Origin: Ophioderma brevispina
Lineage: Eukaryota > Echinodermata > Ophiuroidea > Amphilepidida > Ophiodermatidae
Length of the DNA stretch: 64,000 nucleotides
Direction of reading: 5' to 3'
NCBI GenBank assembly: GCA_023653785.1
Contig: JAMKCH010079247.1
Span: 1-64,000 of the forward strand
In this document: positions 32,601-43,529 of the stretch, piece by piece
How the letters are laid out: every line of letters starts with the position of its first letter
Numbering within the stretch: position 1 is the first letter of the stretch
The notes under the pieces: generated by a model
What the model saw: the letters and a program-made list of their open reading frames with translations, nothing else
The model's database searches: none
Told to the model about the DNA's origin: nothing
Translations under genes and position numbers: made by a program

Positions 32601-33015
32601 ATAGTTTTTCTTTACCTATGGGCACTGGTCTTAGAAGCAATCTTATAATCTCTGTTTAAGAGGTGTTATTGGACGCCAATTTTTTCAACTCATTCACCTA
32701 TTCTTACCCTCCTTAGAATTAAAGAAATCACACCTCTTCGTTGATCGTCAGTCATACAACCTTTAGCATAACAATAATTGGGAAACAATCCACAACAATT
32801 CTGCCCTATTTCATTCCAAAAAAACTTATAACAATTAACTGGGTACCACTGACCCTGTGCTTATACCAGTGTTCATTTCATTAACTGTAATGGTAACACT
32901 TCTTGCAAATTAATATTCCCTTACACTATTATGCTCACCTCTATATTTGGGGATATCATCATGGATATACCTAATATTTGGATAGACTTTCATTAGTGTC
33001 CATGTCAATGTGACT
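29620..33015 (-). mobile_element. L1/Tx1-like LINE inserted in element C, 5' truncated
   Basis: The minus-strand element ends in a poly(A)-like tail (plus-strand T-run at about 29,622-29,638). Its left flank reads gatgcaagtaccttct and its right flank gatgtggcaagtactcttct, an imperfect match compatible with a diverged target-site duplication. The body encodes RT and C-terminal parts of ORF2 (next entry). The endonuclease and ORF1 are missing, as expected for 5' truncation. The surrounding GC-richer sequence resumes on both sides. Confidence 0.75.
30500..32900 (-). pseudogene. L1/Tx1-like ORF2: RT and C-terminal zinc knuckle, broken
   Basis: Reading on the minus strand, RT begins near 32,850 with YKFFWNEIGQNCCG, MTDDQRRGVISLI, a W-R-P-I-x-L-L-N-x-DYK-I-A-S-K-x-x-A-H-R region and FLDFENASDKL. 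It continues with QGLPIESSLFMCQQIPRLL, NNQKHKGIAIDGNNEVKLTQY and SGLVVNYTKSSILGKW. The catalytic x-A-D-D site after LTQY has lost two bases. Further down, ERLFFTLEGIGKPDKSSRET then FNKIEDGGLNMV and WIHSRYFQFRLIHNILPTNS lead to CVFCGMGRETIKTLMWDC, the C-terminal zinc knuckle in which the usual histidine is replaced. The protein would copy LINE RNA at the nick; this copy is dead. Confidence 0.8.
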
Positions 33016-33989
33016 TCCCCGATGTGGCAAGTACTCTTCTACCGTTCTTCAGTCGAGCCTACCGTCGGGCAGTCACCGTGGTTCTCCGTATTAACCTCAT
33101 ACCTTCCTCCGTGGACCAATCGTTATTTCATCTAGTCAACACATCGGCCGTTGTCTACCATCTTTACCGTTCATTTTCCGTCTTCCTACCAGTCAAATCA
33201 AGCGTCTAGCCATCGTCGTGCTCTCCTGAAGTTCCTCTTATACCTCATCTCGTACCAGAAGGTGAAGTTTTCCGTGTTCTGGTTTCTTCTAGACGCCTCT
33301 CGACTTCCAGAGGTCGCAGTCCGCTACGTAAGCCTTCCTTGATTAGCCACCATTATTGGCGCTCTAGGGTGAGGTTGTGGTGTTTTTTTAGTTCCTACTA
33401 CTGAATCATGAAAGTCTTCGGAGAGATATTGCTCAGTCATGGTATCTTCGGCATTCTCGTACAGAGATAGCTATAATTCTAAGATTTCTTTTTCTTCTCT
33501 CCACTCCGCCCTGGAGGGTCTTCATTCGGAGTAGCAGAGAAGAATCAAGATTCTCCGTAGCCATAATTATGAATTTTGTACGCTCCTTCGGATAGTTCAT
33601 GTTGGGGAGCCAGTTCTTGATCGGACGGATATTTCCGGATCAAGACATAGTGATTTCTATCATATCATTAGGAGCGAGAGAATCCAGATCTGATTTGTTG
33701 TTAGAAGCAGTTTCTTCTCCACGGAAACGTTCCTCCCGCAACGATGATAACCTCTTATAAGTGATGTTTCTAACACAGATCAAGTTGAAATGATGTCTAT
33801 GATTTTCGAAATCAAGACGTAAGATATGATTATTTTTTCTTTAAGTATAGAGTCGACATCTGTTGCTTGAGGTGATGAATGTGTCTGGCCTTCAGGATTA
33901 TGAAGAAAACTTCAAGTGTGATGTATGACGTATCTTTGTAGAAACAACCTATCCACTGTATCCTCGGAAGTGGTTCTTCTTCTCAGATT

Positions 33990-34250
33990 TTCCTTGAGAT
34001 TTGGCCCGAATTCCATCTCCAAGAGCAGGTATTTTCAACTCGTCTCATAGGGGCGCTATCCATTTTATTTGTGTGCGCTTTATTCCGGTAATGTTTATAT
34101 TGAGTGTTACAAAAGACGACTTCCTGCCCGGCAGATTGCGTGGCTGTTTTCTGTGGGCGTCGTCGTGTTATCTAAAGGTCGTGGGTGGCGAATCCCCTCC
34201 AGGAACACATGTTAGTTTATGATTTTATTTGTATTTTAGAGTTCAGATTG
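33990..34250 (+). other. GC-richer open block inside element C 5' region
   Basis: A 73 codon frame (34,001-34,222) reads MARIPSPRAGIFNSSH through LRGCFLWASSCYLKVVGG. No family is recognised. It may be part of a gag-like region of element C or a separate small insertion. Confidence 0.25.
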
Positions 34251-34739
34251 TGAATCATAAAAACATCAGAGTTGTGATTGAAGTGAGAAAATATTGAATA
34301 GCGGCCTAGAGATAAAGACTGGTCCTGCTCTTGGAGCATGAATTCGGGCCAAAATCTCCGACGTGCCTTCTTCTCATGACCTCTTTATGATTCATCACAC
34401 CAATGAGCCATAGGGGGATGGAGACAGGAATAGCCTCACTGGGGAACAGCTCCTCTTCCAAATCAGTTCAAAAGCTTGGAAGATTTCTGAGACTACTCAC
34501 CATTATTTGCTGATGTCTATCCGATCATTGCACATTCTAGTCTAAGCACTACCAGTTTAGAGCGGCATGGTGAAAGTTGGGGGTATATCTTATTTGATTG
34601 GGGAATACCAAACTGATATTTCCCAGATTTGTGGAGCGCCTTATTCTGATGATCGCTCTTCTTACGCAGTACCCTTTCCTAATGTTGTTGTCGCCTAGCT
34701 GTTCGGCCCTGTTTTGGTTCATTGAAGTTTGAAATACGA

Positions 34740-35840
34740 TTCGACTAGTTCTTCAAGATTTAAAGTCTCCAGTTTTTTGCTTCACTACTAAGCATTGAAG
34801 AAGAAGATTGTGAAGCCTCTCATTCCTGTTACGCCGATCTATACAACTATTGATTGGTCAGAAGTCTATTGGAAGGTTATCGAAAGACTTCCCCTTCTCA
34901 GATGATTCCTGATCTTCTCTATATGTGAGGAAGATTTCAAGTTCTTCTCGGTTCCTTTGGTTCCCACTCTTTGCGGATTAGTCTGATGAAAGACTTTACG
35001 TTAGGCCGAGGACCATGCCCATCCACTGGAGTGAAGATGGTTCTTTCTTTAAGGTATTTTGGAAATAGCCATAGAGTAGATCATAATATGAGGGCAAAGA
35101 ATGGTGATCTTCGATTGTGGGACAGATTGCCTTGTTGATGGTTGTAGAACATCGATTGGAGCCTTACGTCCTCTAAGTCACTTACTGAACTAGTGGTTTG
35201 CTGGAGCCTTTTGTGGAGCGTGTCTTTTCTTAGAAGCTATTGGTTGAAGATGTTCATTTAAATATAAGAGATCTTCAAGTTTTTGCGGAGACTTTTCCAA
35301 GATTGCTTCCAATTAGTTGCTCTCAGACAATGCTGTTGACGCTTGTGAATCTTACAAGCGCAAGAGTTCTCTTGTAGTACTCCTGAGGTTAAGATCTCTT
35401 TGGAGATCAGTGGTCCCTGGATTAGCTGTTCTCAGAGAGAGATCGTTAAGCCCGTAGATTTTAGCTTCAGAGTTTTACCACACTAAGGTTCCTCCAGACA
35501 TAAACGTTATGAAATGTACCACTAGGAGGTGTAAAGGTTGCGCCAATTATTAACGTTATATTATGGCTTCTCGTCATACGGTGCTTCCACTCTACTATAA
35601 CTACCTCCTGCCAACAGAGAAACGAGGTTCCTTTCGGAAGTTGAGTTAATACTATTAAGACAAGCTATTCAACTATATAGGTTCCATACAGTCTAGAGTT
35701 TTCTCCTACTCCAGACTTAGAGGCACCAGACGTGGCACGAGTAGGGGAGGAAGGTTCTTCTGATTCCACCTACTTATGGTCTGTAGGGGGTCTAGGTCGC
35801 CGTTTCCCATAGAATTGGCCCTCGCCGAGAGACATCGCTC
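34740..35840 (+). pseudogene. Gag-like region of element C with RGG-rich tail
   Basis: Broken frames carry acidic and serine-rich segments (SIEEEDCEASHSCYADLYN, TIDWSEVYWKVIERLP). Near 35,700 there is a glycine- and arginine-rich tail, YSRLRGTRRGTSRGGRFF. It is followed one frame over by VGGLGRRFPIELALAE, which resembles the VGGRL-x-x-F junction between gag and RT in DIRS-type elements. RGG-type tails are common at the gag C-terminus, where they bind nucleic acid. Stops are frequent and no intact protein could be made. The assignment rests on composition and position. Confidence 0.45.
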
Positions 35841-36243
35841 ACGACATTCGCCCCCAAGGTTCGCTTGTTCGTTATGGCAAGAGATGTTTCTCTCAATTCA
35901 AAATGTTCGTGCTTTATTAAATTGCAGTAAGGGAGAGACATTCCCTCCGGCTGGGGGCTCGGCCATAAAAACCAGAGTTAACGGCCCAAGCCCTACCATT
36001 AGCAGTATCGATCGATCAATAAACCACGTGTCAACCTCTTGTGTGCGGTCAGACGGGGCGTGTATTCTCACATACTTGTATGAATGGGGCTGGACCAAAG
36101 CTGCAGTTCTTTTTTTTCTAATAGAATATTTTGGCTTCTCTGCTTATTTACTACGTATTTTTTATTTGCGTGAAAATTGCAGGCGGTGGGCGGCCAAAAA
36201 TCCTATTTTAGACTGGGCCAAAAGGCCAGTGGTTTACATGTAA
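35776..36243 (+). CDS. Open frame of 155 codons, unclear; possible receptor-domain exon
   Basis: The frame starts in the gag/pol junction of element C and continues into GC-moderate sequence reading GETFPPAGGSAIKTRV, NGPSPTISSIDRS and CVRSDGACILTYLYEWGWTK, then AAVLFF. The last part faintly resembles the R-x-x-x-S-D-x-x-x-x-x-x-L-x-x-x-x-W-x-x-V-A-V-L-Y strand of ligand-binding (ANF-receptor type) domains. Acceptor-like sites (ttcttttttttctaatag and gcgtgaaaattgcag) occur within the frame. The resemblance may be chance and the frame may simply be retroelement sequence. Confidence 0.2.
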   Translation: MVCRGSRSPFPIELALAERHRSRHSPPRFACSLWQEMFLSIQNVRALLNCSKGETFPPAGGSAIKTRVNGPSPTISSIDRSINHVSTSCVRSDGACILTYLYEWGWTKAAVLFFLIEYFGFSAYLLRIFYLRENCRRWAAKNPILDWAKRPVVYM

Positions 36244-36244
36244 A

Positions 36245-39130
36245 AAGTGAAAATTTTTTTGAAGTAAAAATCGGGAATATTTTTTAATGGTTTGCTAAGG
36301 AATATTTCCTCATTCCAAGCCTATGGAGCTAGAGAAATACTCCACCGTAAGGTTTTTTGTAAAAATTTATATATTAATATGCGCCAAAAGCATCACCCTT
36401 GATCAACCCACACCAAGCGCCCAAATCGGTTTGTAGTTTTGAGTCTATATTGCTGTACTCTAAATTGATAAAGTTTGGGTGCGAGTCATATAATGAAAGA
36501 GGCTTGACCACCATCGTCTGAAATTTGTGTATTCGATAAAAACCACGCGGCCTCACTCAAAATACCCCAATTAGCTACAATTACAGCGTTTGTTAGTACA
36601 GCACTTGGCGTTTCTAAATATTGCATTTTCTATCAACTGAGAGTCTCAATAATGGTATGAATGTGAGGATTTTATATAATCACTGAGATAACACTAATCA
36701 CACAATCTCCGAGATCATAGTCAGTTGTTTTTATCATATTTTATTGCATTTTGAAAAAACCCGCATATGCTACGTTTATGTACATTCAAGTAAAATCATA
36801 TTGTACTACACTCAATCGTCTCCCACATTACATACTGTTGTATTTAACATTTTTTTTGGGTTGGGAATTTCGCATAATACTTTTTTCATCTGTTCTACAA
36901 AAATAAAACGATTTCAACTAAGCGATCTATCTGATTTATATCTGGAGTTATATGTGGTATATCTATCGTGTCAATAAACAGGTTTTCGGCATAGTGATCT
37001 TATTCACATGTAACGATTTAATCTGCACTTCGTATTTTGAATATACTTTATTATAGTTTTCACATACAGACTTATACCTTTGTACTTAATTAAGAAGTAA
37101 ATTTTTGGTTTTACATTTCAGTTTATGTAACTGTTAATCTCCATAAGTTTTTCTTCACAACATAAAGTATAACTGTTTGCTCTTTTATTGTTTTCAATGG
37201 CTTAGACATGGAATGTCTTGGTCGATTGTCCAATAAAAATGAAATTTTCTCTGAAAAGTGTCTTGGTAAAAACGACATCCTTTTATTCCCAATGTAATGT
37301 ATCAAAACGTCAGGTATTATATTATTTAAAATTTGAGCAACAGCTCCAAAACACGGTGTTATGTAAAAAACGAAGACAGTATTTTTTTTATTCCCAATGT
37401 ATTCTATCAAAACCTCATTGTATTATTTAACATTTGTAGCAACAGCTACAATTAACCAAAGGCAACAAATATGAATTGCCCACAAATGTTACAGTCTTTT
37501 AGGAACTATCCAAGAACATTTTTAGATATTTTTTGGTCTGTTTGAACTTATTCTGTTTTGTTTGTTTTTCTTTGTCGTTCTCAGTTAATGCAATCATATT
37601 TCCATTCAATATCAGAGAAGAGGCTGATGTACATGTGTAGCCCTGAATATGAACCCCCTTTATACTGCCAATGGCAGTGCCCATGAAAAAAAAACACTTT
37701 TATTACGGGAACTGTATTCCATTCTATTACACATAATTAAATATGCATAACCCAATGAACAGAAATATCTCTCAATTTCTTAAGATTAAAATGAAGGACA
37801 CATCTGAATTGGTGATTAATTGTTGAGCCTATTAGTAAGATGATATTTCATGCATTTTGATTAGGATAGTGACTTTTGATGACTCCTAATATACAGGGTT
37901 CAAAGTGCAAAGCTTTCCAAAACCATGGCAGCATGTCAACAACATATACCTGGATATGCAGTCGTATTGGCCTACAGCATTATCATAACTTATAGAGCAC
38001 ATCATTGGATCACTCTGAATAAGCTACTTACTCAAAGAACTTGATTTTTTTCCTTAATCCATAAGTCCTCCAAGTCGAGATTAAAACGCAGAACAAAAAT
38101 AAGTCCAAGGTTTATAGAGAGATATAATCGTTTCGAGTCTACATACTGTAGATGTTTTTGTCTTTAAAACAATAACAAGCTTAACCTGTACATTGTTCTT
38201 GTAGAAAACGGGAAGTGGGGAACCCATATTCGTTTTTCACGTGGATATTTTACTAAATGTAACTTTCTTGATACTTATTAACTGTAAAATGGTTTTATGA
38301 ATGCAAACTTTTGTAGTTATTTTGTAAGGACTGAGATTAAATGTTTAAAACCAGCATGTTAAGAGTCCGATAGCTGCGATAGACTGACACTAAATTTTTG
38401 GAATTAAGTATTTGAGTTACACTCTATCTAAAAGTGTTTTAGCAATTGATCCTTTCTCGCCTACACTTTGTAACATGTTAAGAAGCTAAACACGTTTGTC
38501 AATTACTAAACTCAATATTTAGTTGATAAACACTACGGTTCACACACTAACAAGTTAAGCATTTAAACATGGTCACAAGTGAAGCAGTAATGTGTTTAGA
38601 AAATGTTAATAATTCATCAACACAGTTTACAGTGTAAAAGGTTAAAGTGTAAAATAAGCCACAAATATATTTATATTAACAAACTTAGAAATTGATTTTG
38701 AAATTTAAAATTTTAAGCAATTGAGCACTTTCTGGCTTCATTTTGTAAACAGGTGGGAAATGAAGGGGAAATACGGATGTGGGTTCCTGTGGCGGGCGCT
38801 GATGTGGGTGGCAGACAAGAAATGGGATTAATTATTATACACTTAGTCCTATTTGGTATTTAAAAAGTATAGCCTTTGAGTTTCGCTCCTTTATTTTTTC
38901 GTTAAACGTTTGTTATTCACTGGACGGTGTTTAATCATGTAACGCCTCCCCTGACAACCATAATAGACAAAACATGTAATTGAACAATCAGTGGTGCTTC
39001 GAGCGGTACTTAGAAAGTGTCCCCTTCGTGTGAAATCGATATCACTTTTGTCGCACATAAAACGGGGGCAGTTAATTGGTAATGGATAAACAATTGTGAG
39101 GATCGAGAGAAGTTCTGCTCCTCATCTTCT
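36245..39130. other. AT-rich 2.9 kb block separating two parts of element C
   Basis: No transposase, RT or exon is recognised. A short minus-strand frame (36,374-36,556) reads SKLQTDLGAWCGLIKGDAFG without known homology. The only structure seen is the duplication at 37,277-37,450. The block could be an insertion with unrecognised ends, or host sequence lying between two separate retroelement fragments. Confidence 0.4.
37277..37450 (+). repeat. Direct duplication, two units about 108 bp apart
   Basis: ttattcccaatgtaatgtat then caaaacgtca, ttatattatttaa and gagcaacagctcc is repeated as ttattcccaatgtattctat then caaaacctca, ttgtattatttaa and tagcaacagctac. The units are about 65 bp and well conserved, set in AT-rich DNA. 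Confidence 0.65.
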
Positions 39131-39439
39131 CAGTGAAAGAGTAGGTAGGAAAAATATCTTATATCATGGAGAGGGTTCGCTCTAACTGCAAGGAGAATTC
39201 TCTCGCCGAGCGATAGTATGTGTAAGCGAATGTCTCCTCGCTGAGAGCATCTATGGAACGGCGGCCTAAGCCTTCCTCCCGGCGTTGCGGTCGATAACCT
39301 TGAATCACTGGGTTCTGCGGACTTTTTCAGAAGGTTACCTTTTTGGAGTTTACCACTCGTCCGCCGATGAAACTGATTTTGTTCTACTCCTATGCCAAAG
39401 AGACTTCAAAAGGCTAATGATTCTAGAAGAAGTGTATGA

Positions 39440-40210
39440 GTTTGGTTTAGAAAAAGAAACCTTTTTTCCAATAATAAATCTATGAGGTTCTACTCTTGCT
39501 TCCTAGATCCGATGGGAAATTAACAGGAGCGTCGTCAACCAATCTTCAATTGTTCCGCCTTATTCGTCCAAGATTTTTCAGAATGAAAACTCACTCAGCT
39601 GTTACCCTAGAGTTGTATTAGGGCTGGTTCGGCATAACGCTAGACTTAAGATCTACCTTCCAAATGTTCCAGGTTTCCTCATCATCACAGGCTTTGCTTC
39701 CAGTTCGACAACCAGTCTTACAGTTTTTCGATTGTCTGCCATTCAGTGTTTCAAATGCTCCCTTACTTAACAAAGTTTAGTAGAAGCAGGGGCAGAACAT
39801 CTGAGAAGGGGGGTATCAGATATTAGTCTATCTCGTCGACTGTATAATATGCATCAAACAAGTCAAGCCTGATCAGATAAATTGTTATAAAGATGGGGAA
39901 GGAACTGGGTTTTCACGATAAACTTAGTATTCAAACCCTTCCGAGTCTGAAGCCGAGTTTTTCTTCTGGAGCAATCTTTTGGCCTGAAGAATCCAAAAAG
40001 CATTCAACAGAAAGAGAATTGGCTAATTAAGATTGGCGTCCTACTCACCGACGAGAAGTTCATCTCCAGCTCATCTATGGCTCCGCTGCTTAGGAATGAT
40101 GTCAAGCTCGGTAGATCTTCCACGTTCTACCCTTCTGTAGATTGTGGTTGGGACTTTTTCAACTTAGCATATCCTTCGGAGTTACTACAAGACCACTGTC
40201 AGACCTATAT
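39440..40210 (+). pseudogene. Reverse transcriptase remnant of element C
   Basis: Across three frames the family's RT blocks appear in order: a PRSDGK start, LFRLIRPRFFRMKTHSAVT, GWFGITLDLR, CLPFSVSNAPLLNKV and YQILVYLVDCI. They are followed by FKPF and FGLKNPK-like residues and TDEKFISSSSM-like thumb residues near 40,050. The YLVDC sequence sits where a YLDD catalytic loop is expected, so one catalytic aspartate appears lost. Stops and shifts are many. Position before the RNase H on the same strand supports the call. Confidence 0.65.
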
Positions 40211-40309
40211 CACCACGCCTTGATACAAAGATTGTGAGTTATTTACAATGTTAGCACTCAAGTTCCTTATGTGGGAAAAGAAATTCCACGGATTTCCACA
40301 CTAAGTTGT

Positions 40310-40850
40310 AATTACGACAGATACTTTCGAAGCAGGTTTGGGGAGCATTCATTGGAAAAAGGGGTGTTCCCACTAATAAGAGTGTGTGTCTAGAGAAATA
40401 TAGAAAACACTCATAAATGTACTAAGAGTTTCTAGCGATGTGTTATGCTTTAAGGCGATTCAAACAGACGATATCTGGTAAATCGGGTGAAATCAATCAA
40501 TGATTCCACTGTAGTTGCCTACATAACCACCAAGGAGGTACAAGAGTATCCTCATGTGCGCTGTGAATATCCGCCACCTCACTTTGGTGCCAGAATCATT
40601 CTTACCGCTGAAGGCGGGACATCTCCCGGAGTTCTCAACTATTTCGTAGACAGCCTTTCCAGGGAAAGTCAGCAATATATAGCTTACCTCATATCAACTG
40701 TGAGTGGCATCTTCAAGCCAGATTTGCCAGATGGATTTCAAAGATTACAACGGCCTAGTCATTTTTGCAAGCATGACTATTTCCAACTCCCACATACTGA
40801 AAGTATAGAACATGTGGCTGGCGGACGTGAAAGCTTGGGTTAGATACTGC
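40310..40850 (+). pseudogene. RNase H remnant of element C
   Basis: After a degraded DTFEAGLGSIHW (expected D-A-S-x-x-G-W-G), the frame gives EFLAMCYALRRFKQTISGKS. The frame shift that follows leads to NDSTVVAYITTKEV, the D-N-S-T-V-V-A-Y-I block with its second acidic residue. Then come TAEGGTSPGVLNYFVDSLSR and ESQQ, matching the I-P-G-x-L-N-x-x-A-D-x-L-S-R ending of this RNase H group. The final open frame (40,487-40,843) is the least decayed part. In an active element it would degrade the RNA template. Confidence 0.75.
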
Positions 40851-41009
40851 TTTATTATAAGTTGGGTCAATCTATTTGCTAATGTTCTGACACAGTTCCA
40901 GCAATCCAAGTCCTGCAGGATGCTGCTTATAGGCCCCTCTTTGGTCACTGTAAGGTTTGGTCAGTAATTAGAGGATGGTCATATATTATGCGGATCATCC
41001 GAGACAGAT

Positions 41010-41930
41010 TCCTGTAAGGCTAACCTGCTGGTAAACGGAAAATCGAAAGAGTGACGCTTCAAAGGAATGAAAATCTCATATATTTGACTGTGTGGCCTCT
41101 CTCAAGCTCGCCTTCAAAACGCAAGGATTTTCAGCGAAGCTGCCTCCTGGCAGGCAGGTGCTAGAAGGAAGTCAACCTCCGTTATCTAATAGAGAGACTC
41201 AATTCAACGCTTCTACGTCGGTGAAAGGAATCTAATGTTGGATCCGTCATACAAGCTTCTGTTTGGTGGACATGGCCACTTCCTGTACCTTTCCTCTTCT
41301 TCAAGGAAACGCTACAACTCATCAACTACTTTGTCAGCCCTTTCCTACTACCCCGTGATTATCCAGATGTAATAGAGAATATCAAGTCTCTTTGGATCTC
41401 TTTAGGGAATGGTGAATAATGTCATAATCCATTAGAAAACCCTCTCCTTCATAAGGGATCGTTCCGTTAGTTTTCTTCCGATATGTCCGCTGGCGATCGT
41501 TTGAAACCGTTGAATAGACTACTCCTCTAGCTTCAGAAAGATTGATTCTCCTTATGGCTACATCTACTACAGTAGAGTTCAGTAAATTCAATGGCGTTAT
41601 TACATAATGCGTATTCCCTTCGACAGAGTATATGGGATTCTTTGATTCTCTCTATGTCACTCTACTGGTCACTCTACGCTACTTCCTTTGTCTACTTTGG
41701 CTAACTACTTGTAGGTATCCTCGGCTGGTTTTATAGCCACAACACAGACAACCTCTCGATTATGTACCGTGGCCTATAGTTTCTTCTTCCAGAGCTTCCT
41801 AGCGATACTGGTGATCCTGAGAATTAACATCGGTGTCCAGTCGGAGCTTCGAGAATTTTTTACCACCACTGCTGAACCTGCCTTCTTAAGGAAATCTATG
41901 AATTCCTCAATTTCTGACCAATTTTCATCA
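41010..41930 (+). pseudogene. Tyrosine recombinase remnant of element C
   Basis: The segment LTVWPLSSSPSKRKDFQRS, then AGARRKSTSVI and LNPSYK-like residues, matches the start of the YR domain that follows RNase H in this DIRS subgroup. NSSTTLSALSYYP corresponds to the helix normally read as T-I-x-x-x-x-S-A-L-S. Later segments (FFTTTAEPAFLRKSMNS) are consistent with a degraded C-terminus, but no H-x-x-R or active tyrosine can be placed. The product would integrate circular cDNA. Frames are broken throughout. Confidence 0.5.
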
Positions 41931-42074
41931 CTACCTTAACCTCAGCAAAGCAACCATTAATCAACGCTGTGTCACTTTTCCCTTTCCTTTCCCCTCCCTC
42001 GATCACCTCTGACGCTTTTAAGTGAAAGGCCTCGTCCTGGTCAGTACATCGCCATTAGCGCGCATAGGGGCTTA

Positions 42075-42600
42075 TGAAGATTTGAGTATAAAGGCAAAAC
42101 ATGTTGGGTCTAAATAATAAAAAAAAAATTCACTTGAGGGAGATTAAGGCACATTACTAAGGGACATTAATGTGGACAATACAGCAGAAAGCTCATTGAA
42201 AGCAAAAAATCGTGCCGTAGGAGCAAAACAAGTTGCCAAAGCTGATAATGTCACTGATACAGTTCCTCCTTCTATTCTACAGTTTCTAACTCTCGTGTCG
42301 CGCCATCACTGAGCTGGCATCTGCAGCAAAGAGCCAGAGTAGAGGAAGGAGCTAAAGCATCATTCCATTATGCCATAAGGTGAGGAATGCTGGATATATA
42401 TATAAAACTGTATATGCTTCGACATAAGGTGCTATACTATATAATCTCTCCATAATATATGTATATGATGTACATGGGGAAAATTATTCAGCTCATAAAT
42501 TCACATTGCGAAAAACCCCGTAGCAACTGAGACTACGGGCTCCACTTCCTCCACCGGTGACCAGTGGTGGGCAGTCAAATGCACAGTGGATCATTTCGTA
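42075..42600. other. Spacer after element C with a 7 bp hairpin
   Basis: CCCGTAG at 42,517-42,523 pairs with CTACGGG at 42,533-42,539 around a 9 base loop. Tatata-rich sequence precedes it at 42,390-42,470. No gene or RNA is assigned, and element C's 3' border lies somewhere here. Confidence 0.4.
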
Positions 42601-42621
42601 TGCTATAATGGTGAAATAGAA

Positions 42622-42948
42622 TATACTCACCAAAATTGTGAGATTATTCTATTTTCTACATGTATACTTACGAAGATCCAACTAGTAACCCTCATCCAGC
42701 CCTTCCCCGCAAGTGGAGCTTTGGGGAAGGTAACAAAAATGATCAACAGGATCAGTGATGCCAGTGAGATGAGGATGGGCGCACCGATGCTAGCATGGGA
42801 CGCTACTAGGCATGGGTCGCACCGATATGTTAATGTTGTGCAAAGGGGGTGTCTCAACGCATTTTTGAGCACAAAAATGTCACTAGTTGGATCATTCGTA
42901 AGTAAACATTTATGAAAATAGAATAATCTTACAATTTTGGTTAGTATA
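42622..42948. mobile_element. MITE-like element with about 65 bp inverted ends
   Basis: The left arm (tatactcaccaaaattgtga, gattattctatttt, gatccaactagt) is mirrored by the right arm ending ttagtata at 42,948, with about 200 bp between them. No clear target duplication was found. The open frame at 42,586-42,915 is a product of this repeat and should not be read as a gene. A related half-copy lies at 27,410-27,600. Confidence 0.65.
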
Positions 42949-43225
42949 ATCGCAATTTATGTTTATTAGCTATATGATCAAGTCATACCGGAGTAATGGT
43001 TCTAATATGCTCGTCCTTTTAAAGTTTATCAAATTGTTAGTCCAGGGTGGCACACTAAAAATCAATAGTCCTGATTTAGCCAATTGATCATTTATTTTTT
43101 GGTTAGGTAGAAGATGTTTCCACCTGTATAAATTACTATCCCTCTTTCCTCAATTAGCACAGGGAAATCTTAGGGCTTGTGATATGTTGCTTCTCACAAC
43201 TTTAACGAAACTATCCTGAAAAAAT
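42730..43225 (-). repeat. Right member of the inverted repeat pair (partner 27,237-27,600)
   Basis: It reads, in reverse complement, the blocks found at 27,237-27,600. These are ggatagtttcg, gtgctaattgaggaa, aattgcg, gatccaactagtgacatttt and ctagcatcggtgcgcccatc. It overlaps the right arm of the MITE at 42,622-42,948 and extends beyond it to 43,225, so the repeat unit is larger than that MITE. Confidence 0.65.
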
Positions 43226-43389
43226 CTGCTATATCTTATTTTTGGCCTTCTGGCACAAGACCTCAAGTTCTTGGACTCTACATGCACTTATATTTCATGC
43301 ATGACGAATAAAGCATATAAACCAACAGGTGCAGTGAGTTTTGTTTTCGTTCGCCAACTATAACTAATAGTCATTTATCTTTTGTCCAG

Positions 43390-43527
43390 CCTGCTTCAAC
43401 TTATCGATCTCACAAAAGAATGGACCGTCTGGATCCTGACATCACTCAACTTCCCCATCACTACGATATGTCATGGTGTGAATCGTTATCCTTGCGGACC
43501 TGTTCATCGGATCGTGTTATTCTTTGA
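43390..43527 (+). CDS. Candidate 3' terminal coding exon, unknown protein
   Basis: A good acceptor (tcatttatcttttgtccag, AG at 43,388-43,389) opens a phase-0 frame. It reads PASTYRSHKRMDRLDPDITQ, LPHHYDMSWCESLSL and RTCSSDRVIL and stops at 43,525-43,527. An AATAAA-type signal in gttaataaaaaaaa occurs about 70 bp further on. The amino acid mix looks like real protein, but I recognise no family. An overlapping frame (43,382-43,579) is also open, so the choice of frame is uncertain. Confidence 0.35.
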   Translation, partial: PASTYRSHKRMDRLDPDITQLPHHYDMSWCESLSLRTCSSDRVIL

Positions 43528-43529
43528 AA

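Larger units (their letters stand above)
27610..42070 (+). mobile_element. DIRS-type element C, composite and interrupted
   Basis: Plus-strand remnants follow the order gag-like (about 34,740-35,840), RT (39,440-40,210), RNase H (40,310-40,850) and YR (41,010-41,930). This is the polyprotein order of a DIRS-type subfamily different from element A. A minus-strand L1-like LINE (29,620-33,015) splits the 5' part, and about 2.9 kb of AT-rich DNA (36,245-39,130) separates the gag end from RT. Sequence from 27,610 to 29,615 and 33,016 to 34,700 has the same GC-richer texture and is taken as its 5' region, but is not proven. Terminal repeats were not found, so the outer borders are estimates. Confidence 0.55.

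Noticed and set aside
42586..42915. 109-codon plus-strand open frame
   Set aside because: It lies within a MITE with inverted ends and repeats at 27.4-27.6 kb, so openness comes from a repeat, not a gene.
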